The notes under the pieces were generated by a model, which was not told where the DNA came from, searched no databases, and saw only the letters and a list, made by a program, of their open reading frames with translations. From Chaunax sp. Z400 (Eukaryota; Chordata; Actinopteri; Lophiiformes; Chaunacidae), in contig JBAGJB010000214.1 of assembly GCA_037577475.1 (NCBI GenBank), forward strand, positions 36,001 through 100,000: 64,000 nt of DNA, read 5' to 3'. Below are positions 36,401 through 45,175 of this stretch, one piece after another (the stretch's first letter is position 1; each line of letters opens with the position of its first letter). A program made the position numbers and the translations under genes.

Positions 36401-39390
36401 ACTATTCATACTATTCATACTATACATACTATTCATACTGTACATACTATACATACTATTCATACTATACATACTAAACATACTGTTTATACTATACATA
36501 CTATTCATACTGTAGATACTATACATATTATTCATACTGTACATACTATACATATTATTCATACTGTACATACTATACATATTATTCATACTGTACATAC
36601 TATTCATACTATTCATACTGTACATACTGTTCATACTATACATACTGTACATACTATTCATACTAAACATACTGTTTATACTATACATACTATACATACT
36701 CTACATACTATACATACTATTTATACTATACATACTATTCATACTGTACATACTATACATACATATACATAATATTTTTTACTAAACATACTATTTATAC
36801 TATACATACTATTCATTCTATACATACTATTCATACTATACATACTATTATTTCTACACATACTACTACTATACATACTATTCATACTATACATACTATT
36901 TTTTACTTTACATGCTATACATACTATTCATGCTATACATACTGTACATACTATTCATACTGTTCATACTATTCATACTATACATACTGTACATACTGTA
37001 CATACTATTCATACTGTACATACTATTCATACTATTCATACTATACATACTATTCATACTGTACATACTGTACATACTATTCATACTGTACATACTATTC
37101 ATACTATACATACTATTCATACTGTACATACTATACATACTATTCATACTATACATACATATACAAACTATTTATACTATACATACTATTCATTCTATAC
37201 ATACTATTCATACTATACATACTATACATACTATTCATTCTACACATACTACTACTATACATACTCTTCATACTATACATACTACTTTTTACTATACATA
37301 CTATACATACTATTCATACTATACATACTATTCATTCTACACATACTACTACTATTCATACTATTCATACTGTACATACTATACGTACTATTCATACTTC
37401 ACATACTATACATACTATTCATACTGTACATACTCTTCATACTATACATACTATTCATACTATACATACTATTCATACTATTCATACTGTACATATTATA
37501 CATACTATTCATACTGTACATACTATACATACTATTCATACTATACATACTATTCATACTATACATACTATTCATACTGTACATACTATTCATACTGTAC
37601 ATACTATACATACTATTCATACTATACATACTAAACATACTGTTTATACTATACATACTATTCATACTGTAGATACTATACATATTATTCATACTGTACA
37701 TACTATACATATTATTCATACTGTACATACTATTCATACTATTCATACTGTACATACTGTTCATACTATACATACTGTACATACTATACATATTATTTAT
37801 ACTATACATACTATTCATACTAAACATACTGTTTATACTATACATACTATACATACTATTTATACTACACATACTATTCATACTGTACATACTATACATA
37901 CTATACATACTATTCATACTATACATACATATACATAATATTTTTTACTAAACATACTATTTATACTATACATACTATTCATTCTATACATACTATTCAT
38001 ACTATACATACTATTATTTCTACACATACTACTACTATACATACTATTCATACTATACATACTATTTTTTACTTTACATACTATACATACTATTCATGCT
38101 ATACATACTGTACATACTATTCATACTGTTCATACTATTCATACTATACATACTGTACATACTGTACATACTATTCATACTGTACATACTATTCATACTA
38201 TTCATACTATACATACTATTCATACTGTACATACTGTTCATACTATACATACTATTCATACTGTACATACTATACATACTATTCATACTATACATACATA
38301 TACATACTATTTATACTATACATACTATTCATTCTATACATACTATTCATACTATACATACTATACATACTATTCATTCTACACATACTACTACTATACA
38401 TACTCTTCATACTATACATACTACTTTTTACTATACATACTATTCATACTATACATATAAATTCTATGCATACCATGCATACCATTCATACTATACATGC
38501 CATACATACTATTTATACTATACATACTATTCATACTGTACATACTACACATACTATTCATACTATACATACTATTCATTCTATACATACTATTCATACT
38601 ATACATACTATTCATTCTACACATACTACTACTATTCATACTATTCATACTGTACATACTATACGTACTATTCATACTTCACATACTATACATACTATTC
38701 ATACTGTACATACTCTTCGTACTATACATACTATTCATACTATACATACTGTACATACTATTCATACTGTACATACTATTCATACTGTACATACTGTTCA
38801 TACTGTACATACTATTCATACTGTATATACTATACATACTATTCATGCTATACATACTATTCATACTGTACATACTATACATACTATTCATACTGTACAT
38901 ACTATTCATACTATTCATACTTTACATACTGTACATACTATACATACTATTTATACTGTACATACTATTCATACTGTACATACTATACATACTACTCATA
39001 ATATACATACTGTACATACTATACATACTATTCATACTGTACATACTATTCATACTGTACATACTATTCATACTGTACATACTATACATACTGTACATAC
39101 TGTACATACTATTCATACTGTACATACTATACATACTATTCATACTATTCATACTGTACATACTATTCATACTGTACATACTATTCATACTGCACATACT
39201 GTACATACTATTCATACTGTACATACTATACATACTATACATACTATTCATACTAAACATACTGTATATACTACACATACTATTCATACTGTAGATACTA
39301 TACATATTATTCATACCGTACATACTATACATATTATACATACTGTACATACTATACATACTATACATACTGTACATACTATACATACTA
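33420..39390. repeat. Higher-order repeat copy C, partial and rearranged
   Basis: Position 33420 begins the same variant order as positions 1 and 17456, and the anchor returns at 34358. The copy then loses about 2.4 kb: the region around 34980-35750 matches about 21446-22219 of copy B rather than the intervening part. Further anchors lie at 36771 and 37937. Toward the right edge the units become more divergent, and the array ends at about 39390 where the 13-bp array begins. Confidence 0.75.
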
Positions 39391-39785
39391 TAAAGGTTTA
39401 TACTAAAGGTTTAACTAAAGGTTTATACTAAAGGTTTAACTAAAGGTTTATACTAAAGGTTTAACTAAAGGTTTATACTAAAGGTTTATACTAAAGGTTT
39501 ATACTAAAGGTTTATACTAAAGGTTTATACTAAAGGTTTATACTAAAGGTTTATACTAAAGGTTTATACTAAAGGTTTATACTAAAGGTTTATACTAAAG
39601 GTTTAGACTAAAGGTTTAGACTAAAGGTTTAGACTAAAGGTTTAGACTAAAGGTTTGACACTAAAGGTTTATACTAAAGGTTTATACTAAAGGTTTAACT
39701 AAAGGTTTATACTAAAGGTTTATACTAAAGGTTTATACTAAAGGTTTATACTAAAGGTTTATACTAAAGGTTTATACTAAAGGTT
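39391..39785. repeat. 13-bp tandem array (TAAAGGTTTATAC)
   Basis: About 30 copies of TAAAGGTTTATAC directly follow the 9-bp satellite. Variants are a 12-bp TAAAGGTTTAAC form (alternating near the left end), four TAAAGGTTTAGAC units near 39600-39650, and one 14-bp TAAAGGTTTGACAC unit. The array stops exactly at the terminal inverted repeat of the transposon. It shares only short TATACTA stretches with the 9-bp array, so it is a separate array and not a variant of it. Confidence 0.95.
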
Positions 39786-40043
39786 TGTTGAGCCGCATTT
39801 TGTAATAACGGTGCATTTTGTAATAAACGTCCAAAATGTAATAACTTTTTCATTTCATTTTGTAATAAAGCCGCATTTTGTAATAAACTGCCGCATTTTG
39901 TAATAAACTGCCCCAACGCATTTTGTAATAAATTTTGCCACATTATGTAATAAGTTATTACATTTTGAGAAGATTATTACAAAATGCACTTGCAACTTTT
40001 TTATTTTCTAGGAAATGTAATAACATGGTGCATTATGTAATAA
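39786..40043. repeat. Left terminal inverted repeat of the transposon (258 bp)
   Basis: It matches the reverse complement of 44918-45175 almost base for base. It holds about 12 copies of a 14-bp motif related to GCATTTTGTAATAA: ten in direct orientation (for example near 39794, 39812, 39873 and 39890) and two inverted (about 39954-40000). Such arrays inside TIRs are plausible transposase-binding sites. Confidence 0.95.
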
Positions 40044-40169
40044 TACCTATTATTGTTGTTTGTTAAACAATGAATTTATACAAGTGACTTTTTGTTGTTT
40101 TTTATGCAATTTCCCTTAGAGCTATGTAGCCCAATAAATCTATGTATGACAGAACACGTTTGGAATTAT

Positions 40170-40260
40170 ATAGGCCAATAACTTGTGGCCAAATTCAAAG
40201 CTCTACATGGTCTGTCACTCAGCCAGGGAGGGGAGGGCGGGCTGTAATCTTATTGGCTGC
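40170..40260 (+). promoter_or_regulatory. Probable promoter of the transposase gene (GC box, CCAAT boxes)
   Basis: A G-rich tract, AGGGAGGGGAGGGCGGGC (40225-40242), is followed by an inverted CCAAT box (ATTGG, 40252-40256). A direct CCAAT lies near 40172. These sit 70-150 bp upstream of the ATG of the inferred first exon at 40327. No clear TATA box is seen, so a TATA-less vertebrate-type promoter is inferred. Confidence 0.5.
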
Positions 40261-40326
40261 TGCATCAGTTCTACAAAGATCATGCACTGCTTGCATGCTT
40301 AATTGAGACAGCCAACAGAGTTCAAC

Positions 40327-40336
40327 ATGATGCCAG
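40327..40336 (+). other. Inferred coding exon 1 and 5' splice site of the transposase gene
   Basis: Two consecutive ATG codons and CCA are followed by G|GTATGA, a good vertebrate 5' splice site (CAG|GTATGA). The best partner is the acceptor at 41786: a pyrimidine-rich tract from 41761, then TTGTAG. Joining them keeps the reading frame of the main exon and gives an 853-residue product starting Met-Met-Pro-Gly. This is inference from sequence signals only. A transcript would settle it. Confidence 0.45.
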
Positions 40337-40640
40337 GTATGAAAAAACTGTGTCAAATATTATCTGTGTAATTGAATATATGGAAGTATAAAGACATTTT
40401 GCAGTTGATCTAAAGTTATGTAGATGTTTTGCCCTTGATAAGAAATTATATGACTGAATTTAAACCTGCATTGTCCAAGTTATGCTCACTGCATTAAAAA
40501 CAGTTTGTAAAGTAAAACTGAAATCTATGCCTCTAAGTACATATTAAAAGTTAATAACTTTTAATGACCGACAGGTAATAACACATTTGAAGGAAAACTG
40601 TGCATGTGCAAAAAACTACACCCACACACACACACACAAT

Positions 40641-40700
40641 AGTACACTGCTCAAAAAATAAAGTGATCATTTAAACAACACATCCCAGATCACAATGAAT
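40641..40700 (+). repeat. Fragment of a common vertebrate interspersed repeat
   Basis: AGTACACTGCTCAAAAAATA followed by AAGTGATCATTTAAACAACAC resembles, from memory, a repeat widespread in fish and other vertebrates (CACTGCTCAAAAAAATAAAG type, followed by an AACACTTAAACAACACAAT-like stretch). It lies directly after a CA microsatellite and before the tandem repeats. The family name is not recalled with certainty. Confidence 0.45.
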
Positions 40701-41390
40701 GTCATAATATGCAAATTAGATTGGTAAATTTACTCCCATCACAAACTTTGAGTCATGGTGAAGTTTTTCCTCATTTACAGTATAATTTTATCTCTTTCCA
40801 CTTTCAAGTTACAGCCTTTTGAAATCTTCAGAGATGAATGTTTTCCAATATGGCCGCCAACTGGTGATGTCATAATATGCAAATTAGATTGGTAAATTTA
40901 CTCCCATCACAAACTTTGAGTCATGGTGAAGTTTTTCCTCATTTACAGTATAATTTGATCTCTTTCCACTTTCAAGTTGCAGCCTTTTGAAATCTTCTTC
41001 AGAGTTGAATGTTTTCCAATATGGCCACCACCTGGTGATGTCATAATATGCTAATTAGATTGGTAAATTTACTCCCGTCACAAACTTTGAGTAATGGTGA
41101 AGTTTTTCCACATTTACAGTATACTTTTATCTCTTTCCAGTTTCAAGTGACAGCCTTTTGGAAAATTGATATTATAAATTCATATTTTCCAGTATGGCCG
41201 CCACCCTATGACATCATAATATGCTAATTAGATTGGTAAATTTACTCCCATCACAAACTTAGGGTTGTGGTTAAGGTTTTTCTCATTTACAGCATAATTT
41301 TATCTCTTACCAGTTTCAAGTTACAGCCTTTTGGAAAATTAATATTAATATTTCATAAATTTTTGGAATATCTTTGGCGGCCAAAGGGTT
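40701..41390. repeat. Four tandem copies of a ~170-bp unit inside the intron
   Basis: Copies begin with GTCATAATATGCAAATTAG or a close variant at about 40701, 40869, 41040 and 41213. Each continues with a TTGGTAAATTTACTCCCATC stretch, a CATGGTGAAGTTTTTCC stretch and an AATATGGCCGCCA end. Successive copies diverge (GCAAATTAG to GCTAATTAG), and the last ends in a modified TTGGCGGCCAAAGGG. Spacings are 168-173 bp. Confidence 0.9.
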
Positions 41391-41746
41391 AACACAGTCA
41401 TAAATAGTAAGCATCGAAATAGCTATTAAAAGGCTAAAAAATGTTATAACAGGTGTGAAAACAATAAATTTGTTAAAACCTTGTTTTTCAGTATTCCTAC
41501 AAAAGCAGCGTCCTCTTTAATGATAGCATCCTTTATTGAGACAAATCTAGGGCTATAACATAAGATCAACATTCATAAAGCAATTTGAATTACTGTGATG
41601 CCGCAGTTGGTGGTGGGTTATCAAAATTGTAATAATTAAAATACCTTCTTAAATATTAATTCAAGATAAAATATTTTAGTACTTGAAATGAAATTCCACA
41701 AATAAAATAAAAGTGCAAAAAAAAAGGCACAAAATGCAGTTTAGTT

Positions 41747-44338
41747 TTGGGAGTTAAACATTTTCCCTCTTTTGTCACCCTTGTAGGTCTGCTAATTATA
41801 ACCCTGACCTGCACCCTGCTGGGGCTCATTGTAGGCCATGGACAAAAGCAAGCAATGACCGAGGAAATGTACAATGTCATAGTTCGCAAGTTGAGAGGAG
41901 AGTTTCATGTTCCAGTTTCTGAACGCACAAGAATTCAACAAAATGCCTTGGTGCGTCTCTGGAGAAATCAAGGGGTCTATTCTCTCAGTGAGGATGGGCA
42001 GACACTGCTGTGTGCCGGCAAGCCAGTCATGCTACAGTCTAATGTTGATTGTGTTGTTAAAAAGGGTCTAGATGATACTAAGGGTTCTGGAGCAAGAAAG
42101 TTGAGCAAACGACTGAAAATGCATCATAGTGGCATAAGTGAAAGAAAGGTGCAGGAAATCTTGAACAAAACTGAGTGGTACCAACTTCAAAATGCAAAGT
42201 TTCTGAATAAGCCCCCTTTGATGACCATTCAAGCCAAAGAAGTGCAAGATCGACACCAAATTGACCTATTGGACATGGGAAAAATGAAAATTAGTTATGG
42301 TCAGGCTTTATACCGTTACATTCTCACAGTGATGGATGTGTTCAGTCGTTACATGTGGCTGAAACCATTGAAAAGAAAAAGTAGTGTTGAAATCGCCAAA
42401 CACCTTAACAAGATTTATCGTGAACATGGACCACCCAAAGTGTTACAACATGACAAAGGGACTGAGTTTAAAGGGGCAGTGAAAATTCTAATGACATCTC
42501 TGCAAGTGAAAATAATTGAAAGTTCAGCATATCATCCACAAAGCCAAGGAAAGGTTGAGAGGACACATAGGTGGCTAAGAAAGAAGATCATGTATGATCT
42601 GGTGAAATTTCAACGGAACGGAGTTAACTGGGTCAAGCACCTACCTGTATATTCAAGAGTGCTAAATGAGGATCTTAAAGAAGTTTTAGGCTGGAGGTCT
42701 CCATTTGAAGTATACTATGGAAGAAAAAGCAACAGCATAAGGCATCCTTTATGCGGTTCTCCATCTTCTGTTCGTAAGGAGTCTGTGAGGAATCAACATT
42801 CAACTTTACCATCCTTGAGACATCGAGAAAAATTTGATACTAAACGAAAAAGGGTGAGAAGAATGGCACGGAAGGCCTCTGAGCACTGTGCTAAACTAAT
42901 GATCAAGCGTGCATTCAAACAAAACCTATCACAACACTACAATGTTAAGGACGCTGTTTTGGTCAGAATGAGGGATGGTGCCCATCGAGTCTCCAAAAAG
43001 TATCACGTAAGGCGTGGTACAATTGTGAAAAAAAATCGAAAGCTCTCAAAATACAAAGTGAGTTTTAGGGACCCAAAGACCCTCCGACAAACACAAAAAT
43101 GGTTCTTCGTGTCGGATATAACTAGTGCTACCCGGCTGCGAAAAAAGACACACTCTAAAAAACCCAAGACAGCACCATCAAAGAGAGGCCTAAACCCACT
43201 TTTGTTTCAGTACACACACACAGACAGACTAGAGGAATTTATGTCCATGGAGTTAAGCATTCGCTATGACCCTGACCCAGATGGAAATTGTCAGTTTGCA
43301 GCCATGGCTGACCAGCTATCCACCCTTGGAATATTTAGATCACCAGAAAGCTTAAGAGATGAAATTGTCCAAGACCTCAGGAATTATCCATACAATGGAA
43401 ATGGAACACTCTTGTTCAACTTTGTCGAGGGCAATGACTTGGAAAGAATGGCCCGAACTGGAACCTATGGTGACCACATTACTTCGCAAAGAGCATCTGA
43501 AATTTTCCAGGTCCAGTTTCTTGTAATTTCCTCTCTGGGAATCAATGCCTCAACTATTGTATCAGAGTCAAACATATATTGTCACAACAATCCAGTGCTA
43601 GTACTTGGTCATGTGGCAGAGGGGCATGGAGAACATTATCTGAGTTTGGAGGGACCAGTCACACCATTTATAGAGCATGTTTTGGATGCTCAAGCAGGAC
43701 AGTTATATGACAACAACACACTTTCACCACTGCAGCCTGCCTCACCAGATGAGTCTGACCCACCTATCCAGCCTGCCTCACCAGATGAGTCTGACCCACC
43801 TATCCAGCCTGCCTCACCAGATGAGTCTGACCCACCTATCCAGCCTGACTCACCAGATGAGTCTGACCCACCTATCCAGCCTGACTCACCAGATGAGTCT
43901 GACCCACCTATCCAGCCTGACTCACCAGATGAGTGTGACCCACCTATCCAGCCTGAGGACCCTGTTCTGACTACACCCCCTGTTCAGCCTGTCCTACCAA
44001 CTGAAATGTTTCAGTCTATTATCAAAATGACCCTTGAGGATGACATGTCAATGCTTGGGACGTTTAACAGAGTGTCTCAACATTTTAAAGACATTGCAGA
44101 TCGATTCCATCCATCAATCTATCTAAGGGAAACATTAAGCCAAAGCCTTGGGTTGGACGTCGTTGGAAAGCACACAATAAGTGTACAAAGGTTGTACAAA
44201 GCAGCAGGGCGCTTTGGTGGTGTGGCGTTAAAACTCAAGGAGCTGTTTGGGAAACATTCCAAGTGGTTTATGGCTTGGCTGGTAATTAGACATATTAGAC
44301 ATGGACAATTTGAAATTACGGATATATTTTGGAAATAG
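41747..44338 (+). CDS. Ginger1-like transposase: integrase core, OTU protease, 12-residue repeats, F-box-like tail
   Basis: An 863-codon intact frame; the mature start is probably an upstream exon (40327) or Met37 (41855, G at -3). Residues 80-160 form a helical N-terminal region (GSGARKLSK, SGISERKVQEIL) in place of the usual HHCC zinc finger. The DDE integrase core follows, with Asp173 (HQIDLLDM), Asp236 (QHDKGTEF) and Glu271 (SQGKVERTH). Residues about 400-460 resemble the C-terminal SH3-like module of Gypsy integrases (GTIVKKNRKLSKYKVSF). An OTU cysteine-protease domain spans about 495-635, with DGNC (Cys515) and GEHYLSL (His630), so both catalytic residues appear present. Six 12-residue repeats (QPxSPDESDPPI) then precede an F-box-like motif starting at Leu750 (LPTEMFQSII, then FNRVSQHFKDIADR). 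Known for the family: integrase-like transposase plus OTU. The F-box reading is mine and is inferred. The protein presumably cuts and joins the element at its 258-bp ends in the nucleus. Confidence 0.88.
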   Translation: MGVKHFPSFVTLVGLLIITLTCTLLGLIVGHGQKQAMTEEMYNVIVRKLRGEFHVPVSERTRIQQNALVRLWRNQGVYSLSEDGQTLLCAGKPVMLQSNVDCVVKKGLDDTKGSGARKLSKRLKMHHSGISERKVQEILNKTEWYQLQNAKFLNKPPLMTIQAKEVQDRHQIDLLDMGKMKISYGQALYRYILTVMDVFSRYMWLKPLKRKSSVEIAKHLNKIYREHGPPKVLQHDKGTEFKGAVKILMTSLQVKIIESSAYHPQSQGKVERTHRWLRKKIMYDLVKFQRNGVNWVKHLPVYSRVLNEDLKEVLGWRSPFEVYYGRKSNSIRHPLCGSPSSVRKESVRNQHSTLPSLRHREKFDTKRKRVRRMARKASEHCAKLMIKRAFKQNLSQHYNVKDAVLVRMRDGAHRVSKKYHVRRGTIVKKNRKLSKYKVSFRDPKTLRQTQKWFFVSDITSATRLRKKTHSKKPKTAPSKRGLNPLLFQYTHTDRLEEFMSMELSIRYDPDPDGNCQFAAMADQLSTLGIFRSPESLRDEIVQDLRNYPYNGNGTLLFNFVEGNDLERMARTGTYGDHITSQRASEIFQVQFLVISSLGINASTIVSESNIYCHNNPVLVLGHVAEGHGEHYLSLEGPVTPFIEHVLDAQAGQLYDNNTLSPLQPASPDESDPPIQPASPDESDPPIQPASPDESDPPIQPDSPDESDPPIQPDSPDESDPPIQPDSPDECDPPIQPEDPVLTTPPVQPVLPTEMFQSIIKMTLEDDMSMLGTFNRVSQHFKDIADRFHPSIYLRETLSQSLGLDVVGKHTISVQRLYKAAGRFGGVALKLKELFGKHSKWFMAWLVIRHIRHGQFEITDIFWK
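43733..43948 (+). repeat. In-frame 36-bp tandem repeat coding six 12-residue units
   Basis: Six near-identical 36-bp units encode QPASPDESDPPI (three) then QPDSPDESDPPI-type units (three; one Ser is replaced by Cys in the last). The repeats are acidic, proline-rich and contain Ser-Pro steps. They lie between the OTU domain and the F-box-like motif, so they probably act as a disordered linker and a target for proline-directed or acidic-directed kinases (inference). Synonymous differences are few, so the expansion is recent. Confidence 0.95.
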
Positions 44339-44561
44339 AAATTTTGTTGTTTGTTTAGCCTTTTGAGGCAATTTCATATTTGTTTAAAATTAATCTTAGT
44401 GGAGAAATTTGCTGGTCACAGCAGCTCTCTAAACAAGCAGAAGACACTTACGTTGTTTAAGGTAGAACTTATATTCATTGGTTCATTATTATTTTAAATT
44501 GGCCGCAAGCCTGCATGTGTTGGTTGCATTTATTGTTGTTGAAAGGTTCTATAAATGCATA

Positions 44562-44567
44562 AATAAA
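44562..44567 (+). terminator. Polyadenylation signal of the transposase gene
   Basis: AATAAA lies about 225 bp after the stop codon (44336-44338), with a GT-rich stretch (GTTTCTATTTTGTATGTG) downstream. It is inside the element and before the right inverted repeat, as expected for its own 3' UTR. A second AATAAA lies at 44730-44735. The 44339-44917 stretch is otherwise AT-rich with no coding signal. Confidence 0.5.
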
Positions 44568-44917
44568 GCTGTTCTTTACCTATTCATCAGCGTTTCTATT
44601 TTGTATGTGCATATGTTAATGTTTACGAATGGATTAAATTTTGATACCCAGAGTTTTGTTCTGTATTATAAGAAGCATAATACGGTTTGTTGGATGTTTA
44701 TAACTATTCTTGATGTGGTTTTGGTATCCAATAAAAAAAATCTGGAATTTACAGAATATTCTCTGTTAATGCAACCTTTGAATAGTGTACTGATAGTAAT
44801 TGCTAAGTACTGCTACTAGGCTAATACAGTGATACTAATAATAGGCCTAACTTTTACAAATACTTTAAAGTAAAATAAAATACAATTAACAAACAAATAA
44901 ACAATGCTTTAGAATTG

Positions 44918-45175
44918 TTATTACGTAATGCACCATGTTATTACATTTTCTAGAGAATAAAAAAGTTGCAAGTGCATTTTGTAATAATCTTCTCAAAATG
45001 TAATAACTTATTACATAATGCGGCAAAATTTATTACAAAATGCGTTGGGGCAGTTTATTACAAAATGCGGCAGTTTATTACAAAATGCGGCTTTATTACA
45101 AAATGAAATGAAAAAGTTATTACATTTTGGACGTTTATTACAAAATGCACCGTTATTACAAAATGCGGCTCAACA
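44918..45175. repeat. Right terminal inverted repeat of the transposon (258 bp)
   Basis: This is the mirror of the left repeat, with TTATTACAAAATGC motifs on the plus strand. It ends GCGGCTCAACA directly against the hairpin satellite. Small differences from the left repeat are visible, for example TTACGTAATGC here against GCATTATGTAA at the inner end of the left repeat. Confidence 0.95.

Larger units (their letters stand above)
939..37953. repeat. Anchor type 1 in the satellite (13 copies)
   Basis: A 17-base interruption, AATATTTTTTACTAAAC, breaks the 9-bp register. It starts at 939, 5947, 10446, 12846, 15535, 18394, 23267, 26685, 29058, 31747, 34358, 36771 and 37937. It is always preceded by a CATACATATACAT tract and followed by CATACTATTTATACT. 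Its spacing defines the blocks of the higher-order repeat. The coordinates given span the first to the last copy. Confidence 0.9.
3067..38480. repeat. Anchor type 2 in the satellite (14 copies)
   Basis: A second irregular segment, ATAAATTCTATGCATACC followed by ATGCATACCATT, starts at 3067, 4899, 8272, 9362, 11798, 14532, 17373, 20378, 22219, 25601, 28028, 30744, 35750 and 38457. It contains two ATGCAT palindromes, unlike the ordinary units. Its copies fall between anchors of type 1 at positions conserved between higher-order copies. The coordinates span the first to the last copy. Confidence 0.88.
1..39390. repeat. Giant 9-bp minisatellite (CATACTATA/ATT/GTA)
   Basis: The whole stretch is made of 9-bp units, mainly CATACTATA, CATACTATT and CATACTGTA. 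Rarer variants include CATACTCTT, CATACTAAA, CATACTAGT and CATACTGCA. About 4,300 units run without any gene or unrelated insertion. The plus strand is very poor in G, so the strands are strongly asymmetric. A 9-bp unit keeps the reading frame, and no stop occurs in the three plus frames (His-Thr-Ile, Ile-Leu-Phe and Tyr-Tyr-Ser type repeats) or in one minus frame (Met-Tyr-Ser/Met-Asn-Ser). Hence very long open frames overlap each other on both strands. I do not call these as genes. The array continues beyond the left edge of the window. It could be pericentromeric, subtelomeric or a heterochromatic block; the sequence alone does not decide. Confidence 0.97.
40337..41786 (+). other. Inferred intron of the transposase gene (1,450 bp)
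   Basis: It starts GTATGA and ends TTGTAG after a polypyrimidine tract (TTTTCCCTCTTTTGTCACCC at 41761-41780). It holds a short CA microsatellite (40622-40638), a fragment of a widespread vertebrate repeat (40641-40700) and four ~170-bp tandem repeats (40701-41390). No coding potential is seen in it. Confidence 0.45.
39786..45175 (+). mobile_element. Ginger1-type DNA transposon, 5.39 kb, structurally complete
   Basis: The element is bounded by perfectly placed 258-bp inverted repeats (39786-40043 and 44918-45175) that begin TGTTGAGCCGC and end GCGGCTCAACA, so the ends have the TG...CA form of Gypsy LTRs. It contains one large intact gene for a Gypsy-like integrase with an OTU protease domain. 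Published descriptions of the Ginger1 group (cut-and-paste transposons with Gypsy-integrase-like transposase, TIRs of about 40-270 bp, C-terminal OTU or Ulp1 protease) match this layout, and I assign it on that basis. Ginger1 elements usually show CCGG- or CCGT-type target duplications. Here the flanks (GGTT on the left, GGGT on the right) do not match. The open frame is unbroken and the TIRs nearly identical, so the element is young or recently active. Confidence 0.85.

Noticed and set aside
1076..39386. Dozens of overlapping long open frames coding His-Thr-Ile, Ile-Leu-Tyr/Phe, Tyr-Tyr-Ser/Thr and Met-Tyr-Ser/Met-Asn-Ser polymers
   Set aside because: They follow from a stop-free 9-bp unit read in four frames. 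Overlapping frames on both strands cannot all be genes, and there is no promoter, splice or codon signal.
43677..43970. 97-codon frame overlapping the transposase repeats
   Set aside because: It is a shifted-frame shadow of the 36-bp repeat; the repeat length is a multiple of three, so it stays open.
44478..44819. 113-codon frame after the transposase gene
   Set aside because: It lies in the AT-rich 3' UTR across a poly(A) signal, shows no domain and looks like chance.
39786..45175. Polinton/Maverick or retroviral provirus instead of Ginger
   Set aside because: The element is only 5.4 kb, with one integrase-like gene, no polymerase, ATPase, capsid or reverse transcriptase, and inverted rather than direct terminal repeats.
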